In this document: in pieces, positions 55,602-64,000 of the stretch | Position numbering within the stretch: position 1 is the first letter of the stretch | How the letters are laid out: every line of letters begins with the position of its first letter | Source: Phycisphaerales bacterium | GTDB lineage: Bacteria > Planctomycetota > Phycisphaerae > Phycisphaerales > UBA1924 | Reading direction: 5' to 3' | DNA length: 64,000 bases | Assembly: GCA_007693765.1 (NCBI GenBank) | Contig: RECZ01000152.1 | Coordinates: 1-64,000 of the forward strand | Made by a program: the position numbers and the translations under genes | Notes under the pieces: generated by a model | What the model was told of the DNA's origin: nothing | Databases searched by the model: none | What the model saw: only the letters and a program-made list of their open reading frames with translations

Positions 55602-58600
55602 ATGGGGCTGCTCCGCCTGTGCATCGAACGGCCGGTCACCGTCGCGGTGGGCGCGATCATCATCGTGCTGCTTGGGCTGCTGAGCCTCAGCGCCACGCCG
55701 GTGCAGCTCACGCCCAACGTCGATCAGACGGTCATCACCGTCACCACCCGCTGGAGCGGCGCCAGCCCCGCCGAGGTGGAGTCGGAGATCGTGCGCCCGC
55801 AGGAGGAGAAGCTCCGCGGCGTGACGAATCTCGTCAAAATGTCCTCCGCCAGCCGGCAGGACGAGGGTTCGATCAATCTCGAGTTCGCGGTCGGGACCAG
55901 CCGCGAGGCGGCCCTGCGCGAAGTATCGGACAAGCTGCGCGAGGTATCGAGATACCCGGACAACGTCGACGAGCCCGTGGTGACCGCGGGAGACGATCGA
56001 AACCGCGACTACATCGCCTGGATCATCGTGCGCAACCCGAACCCAGGGTTCGACGTGCGCGAGATGTACGACTTCTTCGAAGACCGCGTGAAGCCCTTCC
56101 TTGAGCGCGCGGACGGCCTGAGCGAGATCCGCGTGCTGGGCGGGCGCGAGCGCGAGGTGCAGGTGCTGGTGGACGCCGAGGCCATGGCCGCGCGCGGCGT
56201 GACGTTCGATCAGCTCGCCTCCGCGCTGCGCCGCGAGAACGTGAACGCCTCCGCGGGCCAGCTCGCCGAGGGCAAGCGCGACGTCCGCCTGCGCGTCATC
56301 GGTGAGTACGAGAATCTCGAACAGATCCTCGACACCGTCGTCACCGACCGCGCCGCGGTGCCCACGCGGGTGCGCGACATCGCCGAGGCGGTGCTGACGC
56401 TCCGCAAGCCGACGAGCGTGGTGCGGTCCAAGGGCGAGACGGCCCTGGCGATGAACGCCCAGCGCGAGCCGGGCTCGAACGTGCTGCGCGTCATGGACGG
56501 CCTGAAAGGGCGCATCAACGAGTTGAACGCCCCCGGCGGCATGCTTGAGCAGGAGTCGCGCCGGCTCGGCCTCGAGAACAGCGTGCACCTCGATCAGGTG
56601 TACGACCAGACGGTCTACATCAAGAGCTCGCTGGAGTTGGTGCGCAACAACATCTACATCGGCGGCGCGCTGGCCGTGCTGTGCCTGCTCACGTTCCTAC
56701 GCTCGTGGCGGGCGACGATCATCGTTGGCGTCACGATCCCGGTGTCGATCATCGGCTCGTTCGTGGTGCTGGTGCTCCTGGGGCGAAACATCAACGTCAT
56801 CAGCCTCGCGGGCATGGCCTTTGCGGTGGGCATGGTCGTCGACAACGCCATCGTGGTGCTCGAGAACATCTACCGGCGCCGGCAGGCGGGCGACGACGCC
56901 CCCGTCGCTGCGTACCGCGGCGGCGCGGAGGTGTGGGCCGCGGTGCTCGTCTCCACGCTCACCACGGTCATTGTGTTCGTGCCGGTGCTCACCATCGAGG
57001 AGGAGGTCGGCCAGCTCTTCCGAGACATCGCGCTGGCGATCTGCGCCGCGGTGCTGCTCTCGCTCGTCGCCTCCATCACCATCATCCCCGCGGCGACGTC
57101 GCGCCTGCTGCGCAAGCCCGTCGGCTCGACGGGGCGGGACGTCTCCGGGCGTTCTCGCCCGCGACGGGCGTGGGAGCGCATGCGCGTCGGCCTCGCCGAA
57201 CGCGCCTCCGGCGCGCGCGAGTTCTACGGTTCGACGCTGAACAAGACGCTCGGATCGTGGACGATGCGCGCGGGCGTGGTGGCGACGATCTCCATCACGT
57301 CCGCCGTCGGCGCCTTCCTGCTGATACCGCCGGCGACGTACCTCCCCGCGGGCAACCGCAACCTCGTCTTCGCGTTCATGATCCCGCCGCCGGGCTACAA
57401 CCTCGACATGCAGATCGACCTCGGCATGCGCGTCGAAGAGTCGCTGCGCCCGTACTGGGAGGTGCAAGCGGGCACGCCCGAGGCCCGCGCCCTGCCCGCC
57501 ATCTCCATGCGCGACAACCGCGGCCGGATGCGCGAGGTCACGCCGCCCCCGATCGACAACTTCTTTTTCGTCTCCTTCGGCGGCGGCATGTTCATGGGCG
57601 CGATGAGTCAGGAGGAGACGAACGTCGCCCCGCTGGCCAGTCTGCTCTCGCACGCCGCACGCCCGGACGTGCTGCCGGGCGTCTTCAGCGTGCCCTTTCA
57701 GGTGCCGCTCTTCAACGTCGGCGGGTTCGGCGCGGGCAACAGCATCGAGCTGGAAGTCTCCGGCGACGATCTCAACGAGGTGCGCGACGCCGCGTCTGCG
57801 ATCATGGGCGAGGCGTTCGCGCTCGTCGGTGAGGGGGTGTTCCAGTCTGTCCGCCCCGACCCCGGCAACTTCAACATCCCCGCGCAGGAGGTGCAGGTCA
57901 TCCTCGACCGCGTCCGCGCCAGCGAAGTGGGCATGACGGTCGCCGACGCGGCGCTCGTGGTGCAGGCGCTGGGCGACGGCGCGATCGTGGGCGAGTACAC
58001 ACTCGGCGGCGAGCGCATCGATCTGCGTGTCATGGAGCAACGACAGCGCGACTGGCGGGCCCCGGGCCTCTCGTTCCAGGACATGGCGTCGACGCCCGTC
58101 GCCACGCCCTCGGGACGCGTCGTGCCGCTGGGCTCGCTCGCCTCGATGCGCCGGGTCGATTCGCCGCAGCAGATCAACCGCATCGAGTCGCTGCGGAGCG
58201 TGACGCTCTCGATCACCACCGCTCCCGGCACGCCGCTCGAGGCCTCGATGGACGTCGTGCGCGACCGCCTCATCGATCCGCTGCGCGAGCAGGGCGCGAT
58301 CTCGCCCATGGTCCTGACGAACCTCTCCGGCGCCGCGGGCAAGCTCACGCAGGTGCGCGAGACGATGCTGGGCGAGTGGGGTGGCGGCATTCTCGTGTCG
58401 CTCATCTCGCTCTTCACGAGCCGACTGTTCCTGGCGCTGCTGTTCGTCTACCTGCTGATGTGCGCCCTCTTCGAGAGCTGGATGTACCCCTTCGTGATCA
58501 TGGTCAGCGTGCCGCTGGCGCTCATCGGCGGCATCCTCGGCCTGCGCATCGTGCACACATTCGTCCCGACGCAGCAGCTCGACACGCTCACGATGCTGGG

Positions 58601-59147
58601 GTTCGTCATCCTTGTGGGCATCGTGGTCAACAATTCCGTGCTCATCGTCACGCAAGCGCTGAACTTCATGCGCGGCTTCGGCGAGAACGAATTTGACGAC
58701 GTCGAGCGCATGCCGCCCCGCAAGGCCATCGTTGAATCCGCCAAGAGCCGCCTGCGCCCGATCATGATGACCACCAGCACCTCGGTGCTGGGCATGTCGC
58801 CGCTGGTGCTCCAGCCCGGCGCCGGGTCGGAGCTTTACCGAGGCTTGGGCGCCGTGGTGATCGGCGGGCTCCTCTGCTCCTCGATCTTCACGCTCGTGCT
58901 GGCCCCGATGCTCCTGAGCCTCGCGATCGACGGCCGCATCGCCCTGTCGCGCCTCTTCGGCCGCACGTGGGACCCCGGCGAGGTCGTGCGCATCATGGGC
59001 AAGCGGGCGGTCCCGGGAGAGCCGGCGACCGGGCCCGTCGTCGCGACGAGCGCCACGAAGCCCGTGACCGAGTCGCTCAACGGCGCCGGCGCATCAGCGC
59101 GAAGCGGGGCCGAGCCCCACACGACGGGGAGCGGCCAAAAGGATTAG
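55602..59147 (+). CDS. RND efflux transporter (AcrB/HAE1-like)
   Basis: A 1181-residue proton-driven exporter with the usual two-fold arrangement: TM1 (VTVAVGAIIIVLLGLLSLS), a large periplasmic loop, TM2-6 and TM7-12. The proton-relay site in TM4 reads GMAFAVGMVVDNAIVV, with Asp followed by Asn where AcrB has two Asps. This DN pair also occurs in many HAE1 homologues. The last ~60 residues form a cytoplasmic Ala/Gly tail. The likely substrates, solvents or drugs, are inferred from family membership and from the linked MarR regulator. Confidence 0.92.
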   Translation: MGLLRLCIERPVTVAVGAIIIVLLGLLSLSATPVQLTPNVDQTVITVTTRWSGASPAEVESEIVRPQEEKLRGVTNLVKMSSASRQDEGSINLEFAVGTSREAALREVSDKLREVSRYPDNVDEPVVTAGDDRNRDYIAWIIVRNPNPGFDVREMYDFFEDRVKPFLERADGLSEIRVLGGREREVQVLVDAEAMAARGVTFDQLASALRRENVNASAGQLAEGKRDVRLRVIGEYENLEQILDTVVTDRAAVPTRVRDIAEAVLTLRKPTSVVRSKGETALAMNAQREPGSNVLRVMDGLKGRINELNAPGGMLEQESRRLGLENSVHLDQVYDQTVYIKSSLELVRNNIYIGGALAVLCLLTFLRSWRATIIVGVTIPVSIIGSFVVLVLLGRNINVISLAGMAFAVGMVVDNAIVVLENIYRRRQAGDDAPVAAYRGGAEVWAAVLVSTLTTVIVFVPVLTIEEEVGQLFRDIALAICAAVLLSLVASITIIPAATSRLLRKPVGSTGRDVSGRSRPRRAWERMRVGLAERASGAREFYGSTLNKTLGSWTMRAGVVATISITSAVGAFLLIPPATYLPAGNRNLVFAFMIPPPGYNLDMQIDLGMRVEESLRPYWEVQAGTPEARALPAISMRDNRGRMREVTPPPIDNFFFVSFGGGMFMGAMSQEETNVAPLASLLSHAARPDVLPGVFSVPFQVPLFNVGGFGAGNSIELEVSGDDLNEVRDAASAIMGEAFALVGEGVFQSVRPDPGNFNIPAQEVQVILDRVRASEVGMTVADAALVVQALGDGAIVGEYTLGGERIDLRVMEQRQRDWRAPGLSFQDMASTPVATPSGRVVPLGSLASMRRVDSPQQINRIESLRSVTLSITTAPGTPLEASMDVVRDRLIDPLREQGAISPMVLTNLSGAAGKLTQVRETMLGEWGGGILVSLISLFTSRLFLALLFVYLLMCALFESWMYPFVIMVSVPLALIGGILGLRIVHTFVPTQQLDTLTMLGFVILVGIVVNNSVLIVTQALNFMRGFGENEFDDVERMPPRKAIVESAKSRLRPIMMTTSTSVLGMSPLVLQPGAGSELYRGLGAVVIGGLLCSSIFTLVLAPMLLSLAIDGRIALSRLFGRTWDPGEVVRIMGKRAVPGEPATGPVVATSATKPVTESLNGAGASARSGAEPHTTGSGQKD

Positions 59148-59169
59148 TCCGGCCTTGTTGCGGTTCGGC

Positions 59170-60558
59170 TCAGTTGAGATCGGCGCACGCCCACGCGTCG
59201 CGTCCGTCGAGGCGCACCGGCGCGAGCAGATGCAGGCGGATGTCGCCGTCGATCAACGGCCGCACCTTGGGCGCGGCGTCGGTGAACAGGTGCAGCTTTG
59301 GCGGAGCGTCGTCGCGCAGCGCCGGCAGCCCTTCGCCCTTGCACGCCGCGGCCAGAAGCGATGTGTGGGCGCCGGCCCAGTCGCGCACGCTCAACAGGCA
59401 CTTGATCGCCCCGCGGGTGCGCCGGTCGACGAGCAGGTGCAGCACGCCTTCGTCGTCGAGGGCGATCTCCACGCCGGGCGCGAGCGGGCAACGCAGGTCG
59501 GTCGGCGTGAGGCCGCGCAGGCGCAGGGCGAGCGGGCCGCTGTCGGCGCAGATGCGCGTCGCGGTGGATGCGCGCCGCGGGGCCGGGACGTGCGACGCCG
59601 GGGCAGCGGCGTGTGGTTCGGCGTTGCGGGCGCGGACGAACGGCGCGGAGAGATCAGCGCGAGCGTCCGCCTCGGGCGCCGGCGCGGCGGGCATGATCGG
59701 TTCCGGGGGCGCCAAGACGCCGAGTCCCTCGCACCCGGCCACATCGCAGACGAGGCGCAGCAACGTGGCCGCGTCGGTCGCGGTCTCGCCCCGGTGCAGC
59801 GCAGCGCCCATCACGGGGCTCAGGCGTGCGACGCCCGGCTCGAGCGTGAGCGGCGTTTCGAGGAACGTGGACGCGGCGGTGGAGAGTTTCTCGAACGCCT
59901 CCGCGGCCTTCGCCCTGTCGACGCCGGTGAACGCCACGTGGATGCCGACGCTCTCGCCGCGCTCGTCGATGGCGCCGGCGAGCGCCTTGATCGTGCGGTA
60001 CGCGGCGACGGTCGCGGCCTGATCCGCCCCGGCGAGCAGCGTCACACGCGAGATGCCGCGGCAGTGGGCGAGCAGGGGCTCGTCTGTTTCATCGACGCGC
60101 ACGATGAGCCGCCGGCAGGTCGCGCACGCGCGGCGTACGGCGAGGGCGAGGTCGCCGGTCGGTTCGTGGCGGGCGCCCGTGGGCAGCCCGAAGACCTGCA
60201 CCGCGGCGTGCCCGGCGTGGAGACGGATGAAGGCGACGGGTTCGCCGAGTTCGGACGCGACACGGGCCGCGTACTGCGACGCCCACGCCCCGGCCATCGG
60301 CGGCATATGCCCGAAGAGCAACGCCTCGACAACCACCGCGGGGTCGTTCGTCGCCGGCGCGGCGGGCGTCTCGGCGGCATCGTCGAGGTGTGGGTGATCG
60401 ACGGGAGGCGCGGGCGCCGGTCGTGGGACGTCATCGCCCGCGAAATCCTCATCGCTCAAAAAGAGATCGGCCAGCGCGTCATAGTCGTTGGCGTGGTCTC
60501 CGCCGATCGACTGGTGCGCGCTGTGGGCCTCCTGCTCACTGCCGAACCGCATCATCAT
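59170..60558 (-). CDS. Degenerate ParA/MinD-like protein
   Basis: A 462-residue protein. The middle (about 150-290) has ParA/MinD phrasing: SRVTLLAGADQAATVAAYRTIKAL, VGIHVAFTGVDRAKAAEAFEKL. There is no Walker A KGGxGKT, so it is probably non-catalytic. N-terminal ~75 residues are acidic and disordered; the C-terminal ~130 residues (LRLRGLTPTDLRCPLAPGVEIAL, GVLHLLVDRRTRGAIKCLL) form an unknown domain. It starts at 60558, with ATG repeated three times after GGGAGCGAAG. It lies directly downstream of the ParA-CBM48 gene on the same strand, 37 bases away. Confidence 0.65.
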   Translation of the reverse strand: MMMRFGSEQEAHSAHQSIGGDHANDYDALADLFLSDEDFAGDDVPRPAPAPPVDHPHLDDAAETPAAPATNDPAVVVEALLFGHMPPMAGAWASQYAARVASELGEPVAFIRLHAGHAAVQVFGLPTGARHEPTGDLALAVRRACATCRRLIVRVDETDEPLLAHCRGISRVTLLAGADQAATVAAYRTIKALAGAIDERGESVGIHVAFTGVDRAKAAEAFEKLSTAASTFLETPLTLEPGVARLSPVMGAALHRGETATDAATLLRLVCDVAGCEGLGVLAPPEPIMPAAPAPEADARADLSAPFVRARNAEPHAAAPASHVPAPRRASTATRICADSGPLALRLRGLTPTDLRCPLAPGVEIALDDEGVLHLLVDRRTRGAIKCLLSVRDWAGAHTSLLAAACKGEGLPALRDDAPPKLHLFTDAAPKVRPLIDGDIRLHLLAPVRLDGRDAWACADLN

Positions 60559-60595
60559 GCTTCGCTCCCGAAGCGGTGGGGGTGGTCTCTCTCGC

Positions 60596-62074
60596 TCAGG
60601 CGTTGGACCCGCCGGGAGCGTGCGTCGGATCGATCATACCCGGCGAAGACGGACGCACGATCACCACGCTGTTGCGTTGACCGAAGGGGTTGGTCTCGGT
60701 GTCCGGGTTCCGTTCATCCGTGAGCCATTTCCCATCCACCACCAGGCGGTAATGCGTCTTGCCGGGCGGCAGGGCGACGGTCGTCTCGTGGCATCGGCTG
60801 GCCTCGTTCCACCGCAGCGGGTGCGTGTCCGGGGACCAGCCGTTGAAATCGCCCGCGACGCACACGCGGCTGTGGGCGGGGGCGTCGCACACGAACCGCA
60901 CGCTGCGCAGTTCGCTCGCCCGTTCGTTGCTGATCGGCGGGGAGGCGGGCGCGGGGGACACGGGTTTGGGCTCGTCGAGGATATCCGGCGCCGGCGTCAC
61001 ATTCGGATCAGAGGCGAGACGCGTCTGCAGCGTCTCGCTCTTGTGCACCAGTTGGCGCACTCTCGCTGCGAGTTCCGCCGCGCGGCTGAGGACCGGGTCA
61101 GCCGCGTCGGCGGGTGCGGGGCGTTCGTTGAGGCCGGTGTGCGCGGCGGCGGCGCCCGCGTCCGTTGACGGCGAGTTTTCGTCGTCGGTCTGCGGATCTG
61201 CTTCACCCATGGGCGTCTCGAACACCGCGATGCCGGCGTGCTCCGGCGCTGCGCGGCGTGCGGGCGGGTTGGCGGTGATCCACGTGCCCAGGCGTGCGTA
61301 GTCCTGCGCGCCGGTGGACATCGGCGCGTACTCAATCACAGGCTGGCCGAGCGACGTGGCCTCGCGCAGTTTCTGATCGAGCCGGATGACAACGGGCGCC
61401 ATCGACTCGGGGAACTGTGCGCCGATCTCGTTGAGGATCGACGCCGCGAGCGGGTGCGAGGCGTCGTGCATTGTCGCGAGCAGGCGGTAGGGGGTGGCGC
61501 CGCCGAGCCGACGCGCGAGCATGCGGATGGTGTTGACCTGCTTCGATGCGCCCTTCATCGCGAAGTAGCTTGTCTCGACGGGGATGAGCGCCTCGGTCGC
61601 GGCCCGGAGAGCGTTGTACGTGAGCAGTCCGATGGAGGGCGGGCAGTCGATCACGACCCATTCGTAGCGCGACGCGTCCGGCTGGTCCGAGGGCCCCGCG
61701 GCGAGGCGACGGATGACGCTCTGGAGACGCTGGTCGCGGTCTTCCACCGCGGCGAGCCCGCCGCGTGCGGCCTCGAGGCCCGCGAGACGCATCGTGCTCG
61801 GCAGCAGATCGAGCCCCTTGGTGATGCGCCAGAGCAGGCGCGTCGCGTCCAGCGGCGCATCAGGGTCGGAGAGCAACGCGTCCCCGACGTGCTGGTCGAT
61901 GCGGTGCTCGGGGATGGCCAGACCCGCGGCGCAGTGGCTCTGCGGGTCGAGGTCAACGAGGAGGGTCGGGTGGTCGAGGCGGGCGAGCACCGACGCGAGG
62001 TTGATCGCGGTGGTGGTCTTGCCGCAGCCGCCCTTTTGGTTGAGTATCGCGACGACTCGCACGTAGGGCCTCAT
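60596..62074 (-). CDS. ParA-family ATPase fused to a glycogen-binding (CBM48/AMPK-type) domain
   Basis: A 492-residue two-module protein. Residues 1-~270 are a ParA ATPase: deviant Walker A ILNQKGGCGKTTTAINLA, LLVDLDPQSHCAAGLA (Walker A'), EWVVIDCPPSIGLLTYNAL (Walker B) and IPVETSYFAMKG. A ~120-residue acidic linker follows. Residues ~400-480 match the AMPK-beta/CBM48 glycogen-binding fold (VRFVCDAPAHSRVCVAGDFN, GWSPDTHPLRWN, ETTVALPPGKTHYRLVVDG). ParA positions DNA or cargo by ATP-dependent gradients. The carbohydrate module suggests a polysaccharide or glycogen cargo. The ATG at 62074 lacks a Shine-Dalgarno sequence; no parB is adjacent. Confidence 0.88.
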   Translation of the reverse strand: MRPYVRVVAILNQKGGCGKTTTAINLASVLARLDHPTLLVDLDPQSHCAAGLAIPEHRIDQHVGDALLSDPDAPLDATRLLWRITKGLDLLPSTMRLAGLEAARGGLAAVEDRDQRLQSVIRRLAAGPSDQPDASRYEWVVIDCPPSIGLLTYNALRAATEALIPVETSYFAMKGASKQVNTIRMLARRLGGATPYRLLATMHDASHPLAASILNEIGAQFPESMAPVVIRLDQKLREATSLGQPVIEYAPMSTGAQDYARLGTWITANPPARRAAPEHAGIAVFETPMGEADPQTDDENSPSTDAGAAAAHTGLNERPAPADAADPVLSRAAELAARVRQLVHKSETLQTRLASDPNVTPAPDILDEPKPVSPAPASPPISNERASELRSVRFVCDAPAHSRVCVAGDFNGWSPDTHPLRWNEASRCHETTVALPPGKTHYRLVVDGKWLTDERNPDTETNPFGQRNSVVIVRPSSPGMIDPTHAPGGSNA

Positions 62075-62251
62075 CGTGGAGGGGGTGAGGTCGCGCGTAC
62101 GCCGCCCGCTGCGGCGAACGCCCGTGTCGGTGTTCAGTCGACTTATCGGGCGACGCGACTTCTGCGCTTCACAATGCGTCGTGGACGGGGGGCCGGGCTG
62201 GTCCACGGGTAGTGGATGACCGGCGACAAAGACCCCCCTGAAAACGGGTAA

Positions 62252-63448
62252 TCAGGTGGCCCGCATGGCGTTGACGCCCGCCGCGACGGCGTCGCGGTCG
62301 GGGTCCACGATGACCCGGGCGCGGCCCAGCGCCGTGGGCACAATGACCCGCAATTTGCCCGAGGCGACCTTCTTGTCGTGCCCCATCGCCTCGACGACGC
62401 GCTCGGTGGAGGGCAGGTCGCGCACGCTCGTGGGCAGCCCCGCGCGCCGGAGCGCCTCGAGCAGGGCGGGCAGGACGTCGGCGTCGGTCAGCCCCAGCGC
62501 CTCGCCGCAGGCGCACGCCCCGACGAGGCCGAGGGCCACCGCCTCGCCGTGCTGCAGCGGCGTGTGTTCGGGGCGGCCGTCGGGGGAGAGTTGCGGCATG
62601 GTCTCGATGGCGTGGGCGAACGTGTGGCCGAGGTTGAGCAGCATGCGGCTGCTCGCGCCGTTGCTCTGGCCGTCGGATTCTTCTCGCTCATCCTGAGCGA
62701 CGACGTGCGCCTTGATGCGCACGTTGCGGGAGATGAGTTCCTGCAACGTCGCGGCGTCGCGGTGCAGCGCCCCCGCGGCGTGCTGGGTCGTCCACGCCAG
62801 CAGGTCCGGGTCGCCCGCGTCGGCGCTGAGCAGGCCGTGCTTGACGCACTCGGCCAGGCCGGCTCGGAGCTGCCGGTCGGGGAGCGTGTCGAGCGCGCGG
62901 GTGTCGGCGAGGACGAGCGAGGGCTGCCAGATCGCGCCGGCCATGTTCTTGCGAAGTCCCGATTCGGTGCGCAGGTTGACGCCGGTCTTCCCGCCCACGC
63001 TCGCGTCCACCATGGAGAGCAGCGTCGTGGGGCAGTGGATCACCGGCACGCCGCGCCGGTAGACGGCCGCGACGAACCCCGCGATGTCGCCCGTCACACC
63101 GCCGCCGAGCGAGATCACCGGGTCGTTCCGCTCGTGGCGCGACTCGACGAGGTCTTCGAGGATGCGCCCCGCCGCGTCGAGCGTCTTTTCTGTCTCCACG
63201 GCGCGCACGCCCGCGGAGGACACGACGAAGTTGTGATGCGCGAGGGCGCGGGTGGCGTCGACGAGCATCTCCTGCGGCAGGCCCTCGTCGAACACCACGA
63301 AGACGCGACGCGGGCTCATCCGCTCGGCGAGGATTTCGCCCAGGCGCACGAGCAGACGGGGCCCGACGAGCACCTCGTAGGGCCGATCGGCGAGGGGCAC
63401 CGGGATGGAGACAGCGTCGTCGAGTCGCATGGGTGTCTGGGGGAGCAT
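62252..63448 (-). CDS. aroB: 3-dehydroquinate synthase
   Basis: Second step of the shikimate pathway, DAHP to 3-dehydroquinate, NAD- and metal-dependent. 398 residues. The NAD-site SLGGGVTGDIAGFVAAVYRRG, VIHCPTTLLSMVDASVGGKTG, catalytic/zinc LAECVKHGL (Glu), NLGHTFAHAIE (His) and QHGEAVALG (His) are all present. Two Met starts are in the N-terminus (63448 and 63430); family similarity begins near MRLDDAV. 177 bases separate it from the ParA-CBM48 gene on the same strand. Confidence 0.94.
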   Translation of the reverse strand: MLPQTPMRLDDAVSIPVPLADRPYEVLVGPRLLVRLGEILAERMSPRRVFVVFDEGLPQEMLVDATRALAHHNFVVSSAGVRAVETEKTLDAAGRILEDLVESRHERNDPVISLGGGVTGDIAGFVAAVYRRGVPVIHCPTTLLSMVDASVGGKTGVNLRTESGLRKNMAGAIWQPSLVLADTRALDTLPDRQLRAGLAECVKHGLLSADAGDPDLLAWTTQHAAGALHRDAATLQELISRNVRIKAHVVAQDEREESDGQSNGASSRMLLNLGHTFAHAIETMPQLSPDGRPEHTPLQHGEAVALGLVGACACGEALGLTDADVLPALLEALRRAGLPTSVRDLPSTERVVEAMGHDKKVASGKLRVIVPTALGRARVIVDPDRDAVAAGVNAMRAT

Positions 63449-63482
63449 CGGTCAGGCATGTACGCCGCTCCAGCGGGAGGGT

Positions 63483-64000
63483 TCACTCCCATTCGATCGT
63501 TGCGGGCGGTTTGCTGGAGATGTCGTACACCACCCTGTTCACCCCCCGGACCTCGTTGATGATCCGGTTGGAGATCGTGGCCAGGATGTCGTAGGGGATG
63601 CGCGACCAGTCGGCGGTCATGAAGTCCTGCGTCTCGACGGCGCGCACCGCGACGACGTTCTCGTACGTCCGCCCGTCGCCCATCACGCCCACGCTCTGCA
63701 CCGGCAGCAGCACGGCGAAGACCTGGCTCGTCGAGCGGTACAGGTTGGCGCTGACGATCTCTTCGAGCAGGATCTCGTCGCAATCGCGCAGGACCTCCAG
63801 CTTCTCACGCGTGACCTCGCCCAGCACGCGCACCGCGAGCCCGGGCCCGGGGAAGGGGTGGCGCCAGATGAACTGGTCGGGCAGGCCCAGCACCTCGCCG
63901 AGCTTGCGCACCTCGTCCTTGAACAGGTCGCGCAGCGGCTCGACGAGCTCGAACCCGAGGTCCGCCGGCAGCCCGCCGACGTTGTGGTGGAGCTTGATGT
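63483..64000 (-). CDS. guaA: GMP synthase, C-terminal part (runs off window)
   Basis: Converts XMP to GMP with glutamine. Only the C-terminal part is inside the window, and the frame is open to position 64000, so it continues beyond. Seen: [57 protein letters not shown] and the terminal [18 protein letters not shown], the conserved GuaA end. No start is within the sequence. Confidence 0.95.
   Translation of the reverse strand, partial: IKLHHNVGGLPADLGFELVEPLRDLFKDEVRKLGEVLGLPDQFIWRHPFPGPGLAVRVLGEVTREKLEVLRDCDEILLEEIVSANLYRSTSQVFAVLLPVQSVGVMGDGRTYENVVAVRAVETQDFMTADWSRIPYDILATISNRIINEVRGVNRVVYDISSKPPATIEWE

Noticed and set aside
55602-59147. Missing second TM4 Asp as evidence of an inactive RND pump
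   Set aside because: The Asp-Asn pair is common in functional HAE1-type pumps, so no defect is inferred.
63430-63475. TACATG before aroB as another leaderless -10
   Set aside because: It lacks the final T of TAnnnT and the true aroB start is ambiguous.

Overview
The window is GC-rich, densely coding bacterial chromosome. It most resembles a member of the Planctomycetota, probably class Phycisphaerae (order Phycisphaerales). Pointers are a type III glutamine synthetase, secreted proteins ending in paired dockerin-like NGDGVVDF..DL motifs (often with a terminal Cys), an H-X9-DG planctomycete-type prepilin, a ParA ATPase carrying a glycogen-binding domain, and an outer-membrane/LPS gene set (LpxK, HldE, a family 9 glycosyltransferase, BamD-like and LptE-like proteins). 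No rRNA, CRISPR array, prophage or insertion sequence was recognised; there is one tRNA gene.

Layout. 1-2.7 kb: a small exported protein, a CAU tRNA, a 23-base G tract and glnN. 2.8-7.8 kb: a minus-strand array headed by a cobalamin riboswitch. It encodes a propeller-like exported protein, a surface protein resembling those of Bacteroidota cobalamin loci, an H-X9-DG prepilin, a small Cys-rich ferredoxin-like protein, a MazG-like protein and TrpA. 7.9-14.1 kb: a Ycf46-like AAA+ ATPase, a GT2 glycosyltransferase, a remote BshC-like protein, a coiled-coil membrane protein, an orphan BtuF-like lipoprotein and a TPR-YggX fusion. 14.3-22.2 kb: pyrD, a zincin, sppA, yebC and a 1227-residue TPR lipoprotein. 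22.2-28.1 kb: the translation/transcription operon nusA-infB-DUF503-rbfA-HhH-GPD-like gene, preceded by a 675-base non-coding stretch with an 81-bp tandem repeat.

28.8-43.2 kb: a STAS protein, an exported hypothetical protein, then a forward run for envelope biogenesis and housekeeping (GT9, maf, lpxK, hldE, nadC, DUF1328, M28 peptidase, PIN-TRAM protein, BamD-like, LptE-like, ftsH). 43.3-48.7 kb: three secreted dockerin-repeat proteins, including a subtilase. 49-53.7 kb: tig, an amidohydrolase, a SHOCT protein and clpX, with no clpP between. 53.8-59.1 kb: marR plus an RND efflux pair. 59.2-64 kb: a degenerate ParA-like protein, a ParA-CBM48 fusion, aroB and the 3' part of guaA running off the end.

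How the genes work together. The most interesting candidate system is the B12-riboswitch-controlled surface module at 2.8-7.8 kb, which may be a planctomycete cobalamin-capture apparatus; an unlinked BtuF-like lipoprotein lies at 12.5 kb. Two other points stand out. Many genes without a Shine-Dalgarno sequence have a TAnnnT hexamer 5-9 nt before the start codon, suggesting widespread leaderless transcription. Adjacent genes often overlap by four bases (GTGA, ATGA or TTGA), suggesting translational coupling. All functions are inferred by reading sequence only; no database search was run.
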